Shown in pieces: positions 1 through 5,484 of a stretch of DNA of 6,477 nucleotides. Made by a program: the position numbers and the translations under genes. Position 1 is the first letter of the stretch, and each line of letters begins with the position of its first letter. The stretch is from Rugosibacter sp. (lineage in GTDB: Bacteria; Pseudomonadota; Gammaproteobacteria; Burkholderiales; Rhodocyclaceae). The stretch spans positions 1-6,477 of the forward strand of contig JALRCC010000240.1 in assembly GCA_023257495.1 (NCBI GenBank), in the 5' to 3' direction. The notes beneath the pieces are model-generated. The model was given only the letters and a program-made list of their open reading frames with translations, was not told where the DNA came from and made no database searches.

Positions 1-78
1 CGAGCCATCGCTGTGAGGGAAATGAATGTCTAGCGGTGGCAACGGCAGGTCGGTTTGGTTAAGGTCAGCGTGTCCCAT
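1..78 (-). CDS. 5' end of a minus-strand gene, possibly Uma2 family (partial)
   Basis: Only the first 26 codons are in the window; the gene runs off the left edge with no stop. The start is well supported: the ATG at 78-76 is preceded on the minus strand by AAAGGAG, seven bases upstream. The peptide begins MGHADLNQTD and continues through a proline-rich stretch to DIHFPHSDGS. That tail resembles the N-terminus of Uma2 (DUF820) PD-(D/E)XK-fold proteins, where a 'YP-x-SDG-x-PMA' stretch is common. This family call is a weak inference from about ten residues, because no nuclease motif is visible. The gene is transcribed away from the AraC-type regulator across a 395-base intergenic region, so the regulator could control it, but nothing here proves that. 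It could equally be an unrelated hypothetical protein. Confidence 0.6.
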   Translation of the reverse strand, partial: MGHADLNQTDLPLPPLDIHFPHSDGS

Positions 79-248
79 GGCGGCTCCTTTCTCTTTAGGT
101 ATGCTGCAACAGGTGGGGGGAATAAAAAAATTTCAAAAGCGGTCGCATGCGGCCTTCTGAATGACGTTCTGAAATCGCATCGGGCACGCTAGCTGCGGCA
201 GCCAATCGGCAAGGCGCAGGAGGCAAGATGTTATTCTCCATATCTTTT

Positions 249-262
249 CTTTCTTAAGAAAG
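249..262. repeat. Perfect 14-bp palindrome CTTTCTTAAGAAAG
   Basis: The sequence CTTTCTTAAGAAAG equals its own reverse complement over all 14 bases, and the symmetry stops at both flanks. It lies in the divergent intergenic region, about 210 bases before the annotated start of the AraC-type gene and 170 bases before the minus-strand gene. A symmetric site like this suits binding by a dimeric regulator. It has no loop, so it is less suited to a transcript hairpin. The function is inferred from position. Confidence 0.4.
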
Positions 263-402
263 CTGTTCTTGATTTATAGCATGCATTTTGATGGATTGAG
301 ATGATGGGGTGTTATCCAAAATTGGAAAAAAGAAACGCCTTCAGCAAAGCAGTTATTTCTTTTTTCAACACAGCTATCGCGAGAGTGAGAAATAGACCTG
401 CA

Positions 403-429
403 ATAACCTCGATAACCTCGATAACCTCG
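403..429. repeat. Three tandem copies of ATAACCTCG
   Basis: Three exact copies of the 9-mer ATAACCTCG lie head to tail (403-411, 412-420, 421-429), 45 bases before the annotated start of the AraC-type gene. The unit is a multiple of three, so copy-number change by slippage would not shift any reading frame. It may be a regulatory iteron-like array, a slippage-prone microsatellite, or part of a small reading frame. Nothing in the sequence decides between these. Confidence 0.6.
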
Positions 430-473
430 AACAACTTGCGCAACTCCTTGGTTAACAGGTTTATCATATTCAC

Positions 474-1568
474 ATGCGTGCTACCACTCCATCCAAAGAT
501 ATTTCTCATGCCCGATGGCCATCGCTGAACCCTACCGGGTCGCGCACCATCGCGGGCTACGTAGCGCAACAGATGCCGCGAGTGAGTGAGGAGGCATCCG
601 GTTTTCTGTACGAGAAAAAAACCACTTGTGATTCCGATGAGCATGCCAAATCCATGTTTGGATGGAATCAGTCTTGTGATCAGATGACGCCTGGCGGTTT
701 TGACGGCAAGGTGGTGGAGATGTGGATTAAGGGAATGCAGATCTTTCGAGCGACAGCTAATCGCTCGGTATGCCAGAGCGGACACTTCTGGAGGAACTAT
801 CGCGTTATCGGTATTCCGGTAGAGATGAGCAGCACGGGTCTGCTTTCCCGGCAGAGAATCAGTATGGACACCATTTTCACCTTCCAGAGCGAACAGGGTT
901 TTTCCTTGACGACGCCGGATGAATTTGATGCCATTGGCATTGCAATCCCGGATGCGACCCTGGAACAGTTGATGGTCGGCGCCGAAATAGGCAGCATCCG
1001 CAAGCTGATTCCCGACACACTCAACGTCCTCCTACCCTGCCAGGACAAGCTAGCCGAACTGCGTAACTGCCTGGCCCCTGTACTCGATCCCCGCAACTTC
1101 CAGCCGAAACAGCTGTACTACCCAAAGGTACAACGGGACATGTATTCGGCTATCATCGGCCATGTCCTGGAAACTCTCCGCTCCGCCCAGCCTGCGCCGA
1201 TGCGCACGCGGTCTTTCAAGGCCCATAGCCATTTGGTCCATGAGGCCATCAATCTAGCGCTGGCCAATGCCAGCGAACCGCCGACGGTCGCAGGACTCTG
1301 TCGCCGGCTCAAGGTCAGCCAGCGCATGCTCAACTATAGTTTCCTGGAAACCGTCGGCACGGCTCCGCTCCAGTACTTGCGCAGTCGCCGCCTCAACGGG
1401 GTGCGCCGCGATCTGCGTGCTACTTCCGCCCGCCCGGTGACCATCGTGGATGTAGCTGACCGCTGGGGCTTCCGGCATTTGCCGCGCTTCGCGGCTGAAT
1501 ACCGCTCCCTATTCGGGGAGTTGCCCTCAGAGACACTGAGGGGCACCATCAATTCAGAATTCAGCTAG
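474..1568 (+). CDS. AraC-family transcriptional regulator
   Basis: This encodes a 364-residue cytoplasmic DNA-binding regulator. The C-terminal third carries the AraC/XylS double helix-turn-helix domain. The first HTH is around residues 269-315 (PPTVAGLCRRLKVSQRML, then YLRSRRLNGVRRDL). The second, around 322-356, reads VDVADRWGFRHLPRFAAEYR followed by LFGELPSE, which matches the family signature. Residues about 52-240 form the N-terminal sensing domain, with a stretch like the WxQxxDQxxPGxFxG pattern seen in EutR-like AraC proteins. The ligand is unknown. The start is uncertain: no ribosome binding site precedes the ATG at 474, and the first 45 residues look unlike the family core, so the ATG at 573 (residue 34) is an alternative. 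The gene is divergent from the partial minus-strand gene and convergent with the IS remnant, whose candidate edge lies 35 bases downstream. No terminator is visible after its stop. Confidence 0.9.
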   Translation: MRATTPSKDISHARWPSLNPTGSRTIAGYVAQQMPRVSEEASGFLYEKKTTCDSDEHAKSMFGWNQSCDQMTPGGFDGKVVEMWIKGMQIFRATANRSVCQSGHFWRNYRVIGIPVEMSSTGLLSRQRISMDTIFTFQSEQGFSLTTPDEFDAIGIAIPDATLEQLMVGAEIGSIRKLIPDTLNVLLPCQDKLAELRNCLAPVLDPRNFQPKQLYYPKVQRDMYSAIIGHVLETLRSAQPAPMRTRSFKAHSHLVHEAINLALANASEPPTVAGLCRRLKVSQRMLNYSFLETVGTAPLQYLRSRRLNGVRRDLRATSARPVTIVDVADRWGFRHLPRFAAEYRSLFGELPSETLRGTINSEFS

Positions 1569-1603
1569 CCCATGTTTGAAGAAAAGTGACGAATAAGTTA
1601 AGG

Positions 1604-1620
1604 GAGCCTCTAAAAATCAG
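1604..1620 (+). repeat. Candidate left terminal inverted repeat of the IS remnant
   Basis: GAGCCTCTAAAAATCAG pairs imperfectly with the candidate right end at 2484-2501 (minus-strand reading GAGCACCTCCAGAAATAG). Shared blocks are GAGC, CCTC and an A-rich stretch before AG. It lies 35 bases after the AraC-type stop. The border is tentative because neither a perfect repeat nor a target duplication is seen. Confidence 0.35.
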
Positions 1621-1733
1621 TTTTCGATGCACGCTTGACGAGTCGAATGAATTTTTCGCCAAAACACTTCGGGCAAATTTTGTTTTGTGCATAGGTTAAG
1701 CTGATTTCAGACTGGTATCCGAGCAACTTCTGT

Positions 1734-1767
1734 TGCGTTTCGCAGTACTTTTCTACTGCGAAACGCA
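1734..1767 (-). terminator. Perfect 14-bp stem-loop just after the transposase stop
   Basis: The arms TGCGTTTCGCAGTA (1734-1747) and TACTGCGAAACGCA (1754-1767) are exact reverse complements around a six-base loop. On the minus strand the stem begins one base after the TAG (1771-1769) of the degraded transposase. Position suggests a transcript-end or protective hairpin of the IS. Neither strand shows a T-run after the stem, so it is not a classical intrinsic terminator. The structure is certain; the function is inferred. Confidence 0.5.
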
Positions 1768-1768
1768 C

Positions 1769-2416
1769 CTATCCTGACATCCTCGCATCACGCTTGCCTA
1801 GTTGCATCAGTCGCATCATGTTATGCACCAGATTCATCATGCCGGTTTTAACTTGTCACGTAGCAACCCCGTAGCAAACCAATGGGGCGCATAAAGTGTC
1901 CGCCCATTGCATCCTGCGCGCCGAAGATATGTTCAATCTGGGCACACACCTCTGATTTTTCTCGGTTCAATTCCTTCTGCGCCTCGGTCAATGGGCTACC
2001 ACGGACGCTTTTCTCGCAGATCTGACTGGTGATGTCAGCCCGGGTTAGCTTGCCTTCCACAGCCTTGGAAAGATACGCACTATCGGCATAGATGGCGCGT
2101 TTCTTTCCATCGACGTCCTGAGTGATCGAGCAAATCGTCCAAAGCCTGGCTGTCATGGACTGATGCATCCGTGACCCGGTCTCTTTGCATCAGTTTGGTA
2201 GCATGATCTGCATTGACGTGGTTCTTGTCGCCGTAGTAATTCACGCTGCGCTTCTTCGTCCAGCGTGCGTCGATCATTCGATTCAGCTCAAGGCGAAAGG
2301 TTTCCCTGTCAATTTAAGCATTCAACCCAACCAGCGGGCTACCCAGCCCGGCAAGATTGCCGATCCGCTCGGCTATGTCAAAAAATCCAGGTTGGGCTGA
2401 CTTCTTTATTGCTCAT
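1769..2416 (-). pseudogene. IS5-family transposase, multiply disrupted
   Basis: Fragments in three frames together match a DDE transposase of the IS5 family. From the N-terminus: FDIAERIGNLAGLGSPLVG, then a TAA (2316-2314), then DRETFRLELNR joined directly to IDARWTKKRSVNYYGDKNHV. Intact relatives have over 100 residues at that junction, including the first catalytic Asp. The frame then shifts near 2120-2130 between ALDDLLDH and QDVDGKK. The second catalytic Asp (IYADSAYLS) and the Glu (QIEHIFGAQ) remain in the next segment. A further frameshift and a TGA (1858-1856) precede the C-terminal KTGMMNLVHNMMRLMQLGK. The assigned ATG at 2416 is out of frame with FDIAER unless one base of the six-base homopolymer at 2380-2385 is removed. 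At about 650 bases it is roughly two thirds of the usual length. It cannot make an active enzyme. Confidence 0.9.
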
Positions 2417-2483
2417 TTCTCGTTCGTGGTTGCACTGCTTTATAACGTTTTTTTGTATCGCCAAGCTGATCGATTCGCACTGG

Positions 2484-2501
2484 CTATTTCTGGAGGTGCT
2501 C
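2484..2501 (-). repeat. Candidate right terminal inverted repeat of the IS remnant
   Basis: On the plus strand this reads CTATTTCTGGAGGTGCTC. Its reverse complement resembles the left end at 1604-1620 after small gaps. It lies 68 bases upstream of the ATG I assign to the broken transposase, a normal distance for an IS5-type element. The border is tentative. Confidence 0.35.
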
Positions 2502-2587
2502 ACGATACAATAGCGCGTGTGCTTTTTTAGGCAGGTTGCGAACAAATAAATTGACTCATGCCGCTATGCCCCTCATTGCCAGATAGC
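2502..2587. other. Short intergenic stretch between the IS remnant and the MBL gene
   Basis: This 86-base stretch lies downstream of the parE-MBL operon on the minus strand. I see no gene and no classical terminator with a T-run reading out of the operon. The only structure is the small stem-loop at 2579-2595, which overlaps the end of the MBL gene. Confidence 0.5.
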
Positions 2588-2595
2588 TTATCTGG
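2579..2595 (-). terminator. Small stem-loop overlapping the MBL gene stop codon
   Basis: CCAGATA (2579-2585) and TATCTGG (2589-2595) are perfect inverted repeats with a three-base loop. On the minus strand the stop codon TAA (2590-2588) of the MBL protein lies inside the structure. No T-run follows in the direction of transcription, so it is at best an imperfect 3'-end hairpin. The symmetry is certain, the role is not. Confidence 0.3.
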
Positions 2596-3325
2596 ATTTA
2601 TTTTCAAGTGACTCGGCCAACGCGAGAAGTAGCTTTGTACCGTCGCCTCGCCAGGCGCTACCATGCATGCAGGCTAATGTTTCGGGATTGGCAGCTGCCA
2701 GGCGTTCAAGCATTTCGCGGGTGTTCGGCGCATGGGCAAAGTAGTCCATGGCATGACGAAAATTTTCGCTGGGCGAGAGAATATCCTGTTCAGTGAGGGC
2801 GGGAAGATTACTCCCTCCCTGGGTGAATAAATCCCCACAAAGCAGAGTCCGCGTTTTCTCTTCCATCAAATAACCACATTCCCATCCATGCGGGAGGTGC
2901 GGAGTGTCAAACCAGCGGACAGTATGAGTGCCCAGGGTCAGCTGTTCCCCATCGGCAAGAGGACGGGCAGGGCGATTCGCCATGTCATTGATCGACACCA
3001 TGGCGGCAATTCGGCTACATACCGGAACGGACTGTGGTGCAATCGATAGCCATTCATTGAGTGCACCGCTTTCATCGCCTTCGACGTGAGAAAAACCGAT
3101 ATAACGCAGTTGTTCGGGTGGTAACACATAGGCTATGGCTTCTTGTGTGAGTGAAAAAAGTTTGCGATGGCCCGTATGAAAGAGGAGCGGCGCATCATCA
3201 ACGATCAGATACTGGTTGTAGGAAAAGGCGCCGCCATTGTCGAATTGAACGGGTGTGTTAATGCGAAAAATACCCTCGGCAATTTCATGAACATTCGTGC
3301 CGGAAGCAATGTTGGTTACTGACAT
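2588..3325 (-). CDS. Stand-alone flavodiiron-type MBL-fold protein (ODP family)
   Basis: This 245-residue cytoplasmic protein has the metallo-beta-lactamase fold with the diiron ligand pattern of flavodiiron proteins rather than the zinc HxHxDH pattern. Visible ligands are His80, Glu82 and Asp84 (FSHVEGDESGAL), His143 in TPHLPH, Asp165 in LLCGDLF and His221 in CMHGS, so all six are present. Flavodiiron proteins reduce O2 or NO, with electrons from a fused flavodoxin domain. That domain is absent here, as in the ODP oxygen-binding diiron proteins, so this may sense O2 or work with a separate electron donor; the substrate is an inference. The start is sound: AAGGAG precedes the ATG with good spacing. 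It begins 23 bases after the parE stop on the same strand, suggesting co-transcription. A generic MBL hydrolase is the main alternative. Confidence 0.85.
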   Translation of the reverse strand: MSVTNIASGTNVHEIAEGIFRINTPVQFDNGGAFSYNQYLIVDDAPLLFHTGHRKLFSLTQEAIAYVLPPEQLRYIGFSHVEGDESGALNEWLSIAPQSVPVCSRIAAMVSINDMANRPARPLADGEQLTLGTHTVRWFDTPHLPHGWECGYLMEEKTRTLLCGDLFTQGGSNLPALTEQDILSPSENFRHAMDYFAHAPNTREMLERLAAANPETLACMHGSAWRGDGTKLLLALAESLENKSR

Positions 3326-3331
3326 GTTTTC

Positions 3332-3337
3332 TCCTTT
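3332..3337 (-). promoter_or_regulatory. Strong ribosome binding site of the MBL gene
   Basis: On the minus strand the bases between the parE stop (3349) and the MBL ATG (3325) read AAAAGGAGAAAAC before the ATG. AAGGAG at ideal spacing, inside a gap of only 23 bases, fixes the MBL start and supports translation from a parE-MBL transcript. Confidence 0.75.
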
Positions 3338-3348
3338 TGCTTGATGGT

Positions 3349-5334
3349 TTAAATATCGGCATCAACCAGATGTCCATTGGCTTCCATCCAAACACGGCGC
3401 GAGGCGGCTTCGCCCTTGCCCATGAGCAGATTGAATATGGCTTTGGTTTGTGTGGCAAGCCGTTCGGTGACGGGCAATACGCGACGAGTTGCCGGGTCCA
3501 TGGCGGTTTCGCGCAGTTGTTCGGGATTCATTTCGCCCAAGCCCTTGAACCGACCGACTTCAATCGCGTTTTGGGCAACCCCTTCTTTCATCAGGCGATC
3601 TTTCATGGCGGCAAGCTCCCCTTCGTCCAGCGCATATAGTCGGCGCGCGGGCCGTTTTTTGCCGCTGGCGGGGACATCAATACGATACAGTGGCGGTTGC
3701 GCGATATGCACATGGCCTGCCGTAATGAGTGCCGGGAAGTGTCGGTAAAACAGCGTGAGCAACAAGGTTTGAATATGTGCGCCATCCACGTCAGCATCCG
3801 ACATGATGATGACTTTTCCATAACGCAAGGTCGATAGATCAGCCGTCGAGCTGTCATGCGGGTCTATCCCCAGGGCGACGGCAATGTCATGAATTTCTGC
3901 ATTGGCAAACAGCCGCCCGGCGTCAATTTCCCACGAATTCTGAACTTTGCCACGCAGTGGCAAAATGGCCTGAGTTTCCTTGTTGCGCGCCATTTTGGCC
4001 GATCCACCGGCGGAATCCCCTTCTACCAAAAAGAGTTCGTTTTCACTCAATAACGTGGATTCGCAATCGGAGAGCTTGCCGGGCAACACGGCAACGCCTG
4101 ACTGTTTTCTTTTTTCCACTTTCTGCGCATTTTTTTGCCGCGCGAGGGCTTGGTGTATGGCTAACTCTGCAATGGCACGGCCCGCTTCAACATGCTGATT
4201 GAGCCATATTTCAAAGGGATCGCGAATCATGCTGGATACCAGCTTGACGGCCTCGCGCGAGTTGAGTTTTTCTTTGACCTGGCCTTGAAACTGCGGGTCA
4301 AGCAGGCGCGTGGATAACACATAGGCCATGCGGCTGCAGACGTCATCCTGTTGCAACTTGACGCCGCGCGGCAGCAGGGCGCGGTGTTCGATGAAGGATT
4401 TAACCGCCTCGAAAACACCGGCGCGCAGCCCGGCTTCATGCGTGCCGCCCGCCACCGTAGGAATCAGATTGACATACGATTCAGAGGCGACGGCCTCATT
4501 AAACCAGCCGATAACCCAAGCAGCGCCTTCACCAGAGGCAAAGTCAGGATGATCGGTATCGACATATTTTTCGGCGGCATACAGTGGGGCGATATTTTCA
4601 GCGCTCCCTGCCAGTTCAACCAGATAGCCCGCCAGGCCTTGCGGGTAGCTCCAGGTTTTGCTGCTGATGCTGGCGTTGGCTTGTTCAGTGTCCAGGCGCA
4701 CGGTGACGCCGGGGAGCAGCACGGCTTTGGAACGTAGCAGACGCTCCAGTTCGATTGACGGTAACGTGGGTATATCAAAATATTTTTCGTCAGGCCACAC
4801 GCTCACCCGGGTGCCCGTTTGTTTGCCGCAGGTGCCAACCTCTGTCAATGGCGAAACTTTTTCTCCGCCTTCTGAAAAATCGATTTGCCATATCTTGCCT
4901 TCACGACGCACTTCAACCGCTACGCGCTTGGAGAGCGCATTGGTCACCGCCACGCCCACGCCATGCAGGCCGCCAGAAAAAGCATAGGCCGAATTGCCTG
5001 AGCGCTTATCAAACTTGCCACCGGCATGCAGACGCGTAAACGCTAAAACAACCACCGGAATTTTTTCTTCCGCATGCATGCCGACGGGAATGCCTCGACC
5101 ATCATCAACGACGGTAATGGCCCCGTCGCGGTGCAGTGTGACGTGAATGTTTTTAGCGTAACCGCCGAGCGCTTCATCGGCAGCGTTATCGATCACTTCC
5201 TGAATGATGTGCGTGGGTGAGTCTGTGCGGGTGTACATGCCCGGCCGTTCGCGTACCGGCTCCAAGCCTTTGAGAACGCGAAAGGAGGATTCATCGTAAG
5301 TGCTTGCGCGGCTATCGGAAGCTTTGGTGGCCAT
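3349..5334 (-). CDS. parE: DNA topoisomerase IV subunit B (ParE)
   Basis: This is the ATPase subunit of topoisomerase IV, which decatenates daughter chromosomes with ParC. At 661 residues it is near the usual ParE length. The GHKL ATPase domain shows QEVIDNAADEAL (Glu46, Asn50), VVDDGRGIP (Asp77) and SGGLHGVGVAVTNALS (about 120-135). Gln352-x-Lys354 fits the transducer QxK loop. The Toprim domain has LFLVEGDSAGGSAK (Glu438) and MSDADVDGAH (Asp513, Asp515). The C-terminal signature is GRFKGLGEMNPEQLRET (about 594-610). The text from LPGKLSDCES to ALGIDP is closer to ParE than to GyrB, and no large GyrB insertion is present. I chose ATG 5334 (MATKASDS): the open frame continues to 5586, but that extension overlaps the divergent hydrolase and has no conserved residues. 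No clear Shine-Dalgarno precedes it. The MBL gene follows after 23 bases. Confidence 0.95.
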   Translation of the reverse strand: MATKASDSRASTYDESSFRVLKGLEPVRERPGMYTRTDSPTHIIQEVIDNAADEALGGYAKNIHVTLHRDGAITVVDDGRGIPVGMHAEEKIPVVVLAFTRLHAGGKFDKRSGNSAYAFSGGLHGVGVAVTNALSKRVAVEVRREGKIWQIDFSEGGEKVSPLTEVGTCGKQTGTRVSVWPDEKYFDIPTLPSIELERLLRSKAVLLPGVTVRLDTEQANASISSKTWSYPQGLAGYLVELAGSAENIAPLYAAEKYVDTDHPDFASGEGAAWVIGWFNEAVASESYVNLIPTVAGGTHEAGLRAGVFEAVKSFIEHRALLPRGVKLQQDDVCSRMAYVLSTRLLDPQFQGQVKEKLNSREAVKLVSSMIRDPFEIWLNQHVEAGRAIAELAIHQALARQKNAQKVEKRKQSGVAVLPGKLSDCESTLLSENELFLVEGDSAGGSAKMARNKETQAILPLRGKVQNSWEIDAGRLFANAEIHDIAVALGIDPHDSSTADLSTLRYGKVIIMSDADVDGAHIQTLLLTLFYRHFPALITAGHVHIAQPPLYRIDVPASGKKRPARRLYALDEGELAAMKDRLMKEGVAQNAIEVGRFKGLGEMNPEQLRETAMDPATRRVLPVTERLATQTKAIFNLLMGKGEAASRRVWMEANGHLVDADI

Positions 5335-5339
5335 GGTCG

Positions 5340-5357
5340 AATAGTGGGAATAGTGGG
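5340..5357. repeat. Two tandem copies of AATAGTGGG in the parE leader
   Basis: Two exact head-to-tail copies of AATAGTGGG, followed by a partial third (TAGTG), occupy the stretch immediately upstream of the parE ATG, where a Shine-Dalgarno would be expected. In the mRNA this reads as repeated CCCACTATT. It is pyrimidine-rich and has no complementarity to the anti-Shine-Dalgarno. Confidence 0.55.
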
Positions 5358-5380
5358 TAGTGATTGCGGGTTCAGGAGAA

Positions 5381-5395
5381 AATCCAGCGTGGATT
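5381..5395. promoter_or_regulatory. 15-bp inverted repeat overlapping a candidate parE -10
   Basis: AATCCA (5381-5386) and TGGATT (5390-5395) form a perfect 6-3-6 inverted repeat. Its right arm overlaps the TACAAT hexamer (5398-5393, minus strand) that could be the parE -10. A repressor binding here could control parE, but this is inferred from position only. Confidence 0.3.
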
Positions 5396-5484
5396 GTAGT
5401 CGAACGGGTAGAGATCGAATCCGCAGGAAGATTGCACAGGGCTTGTTGGCAAGGCGCGTTAATAGACGCTGCTAAACTGGCCGA

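Larger units (their letters stand above)
79..473. promoter_or_regulatory. Divergent AT-rich intergenic region between the minus-strand gene and the AraC regulator
   Basis: This 395-base stretch has no gene I can support. It should contain the promoters of both flanking genes, but I could not find a -35/-10 pair with good spacing for either. It holds an imperfect palindrome around CGCATGCG (137-156), a TTCTGAA direct repeat 12 bases apart (155-161 and 167-173), a perfect 14-bp palindrome (249-262) and three tandem copies of ATAACCTCG (403-429). AraC-family proteins usually bind direct or inverted half-sites, so these are candidate operators by position only. Confidence 0.4.
1604..2501 (-). mobile_element. 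Decayed IS5-family insertion sequence
   Basis: The element is defined by a broken IS5-family transposase (minus strand, 2416 to 1769) and two candidate imperfect inverted ends. The left end starts GAGCCTCTAAAAATCAG at 1604. The right end, read on the minus strand, starts GAGCACCTCCAGAAATAG at 2501. They align only with small gaps, so the exact borders are tentative, and I could not identify a target-site duplication. The span of about 900 bases is shorter than an intact IS5-type element, in line with the internal deletion in the transposase. It cannot move by itself. It lies between the parE operon and the AraC-type gene. Confidence 0.65.
5335..5484. promoter_or_regulatory. Divergent promoter region between parE and the alpha/beta hydrolase gene
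   Basis: These 150 bases separate two divergent starts and must hold both promoters unless transcription comes from outside. On the minus strand TACAAT (5398-5393) is a reasonable -10 for parE, about 60 bases before its ATG, but no good -35 sits at the right distance. An inverted repeat, AATCCA-GCG-TGGATT (5381-5395), overlaps that -10. Closer to parE is a tandem 9-mer, AATAGTGGG twice (5340-5357). No convincing promoter or ribosome binding site was found on the hydrolase side. Confidence 0.45.

Noticed and set aside
301..528. A 75-codon plus-strand reading frame starting MMGCYPKLEK
   Set aside because: It overlaps the start of the AraC-type gene, has only a weak GGATTGAG before it, contains low-complexity ITS repeats from the tandem 9-mer, and matches no family I recognise.
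797..1552. Minus-strand reading frames opposite the AraC-type gene
   Set aside because: They lack ribosome binding sites and recognisable domains, and lie opposite a gene with clear family motifs; they are shadows of its codon structure.
2185..2513. Plus-strand frames of 71 and 82 codons across the IS remnant
   Set aside because: They run antisense to readable transposase fragments and out through the IS edge, with no domain or start signal.
3337..5039. Plus-strand and other-frame reading frames inside parE
   Set aside because: They are fully covered by parE, which has complete ATPase and Toprim motifs, and they show arginine-, serine- and proline-rich composition typical of shadow frames.
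5443..5475. A promoter for the hydrolase from TTGTTG or TTGGCA plus a downstream -10
   Set aside because: The hexamers at 16-18 base spacing match the -10 consensus at too few positions to claim.
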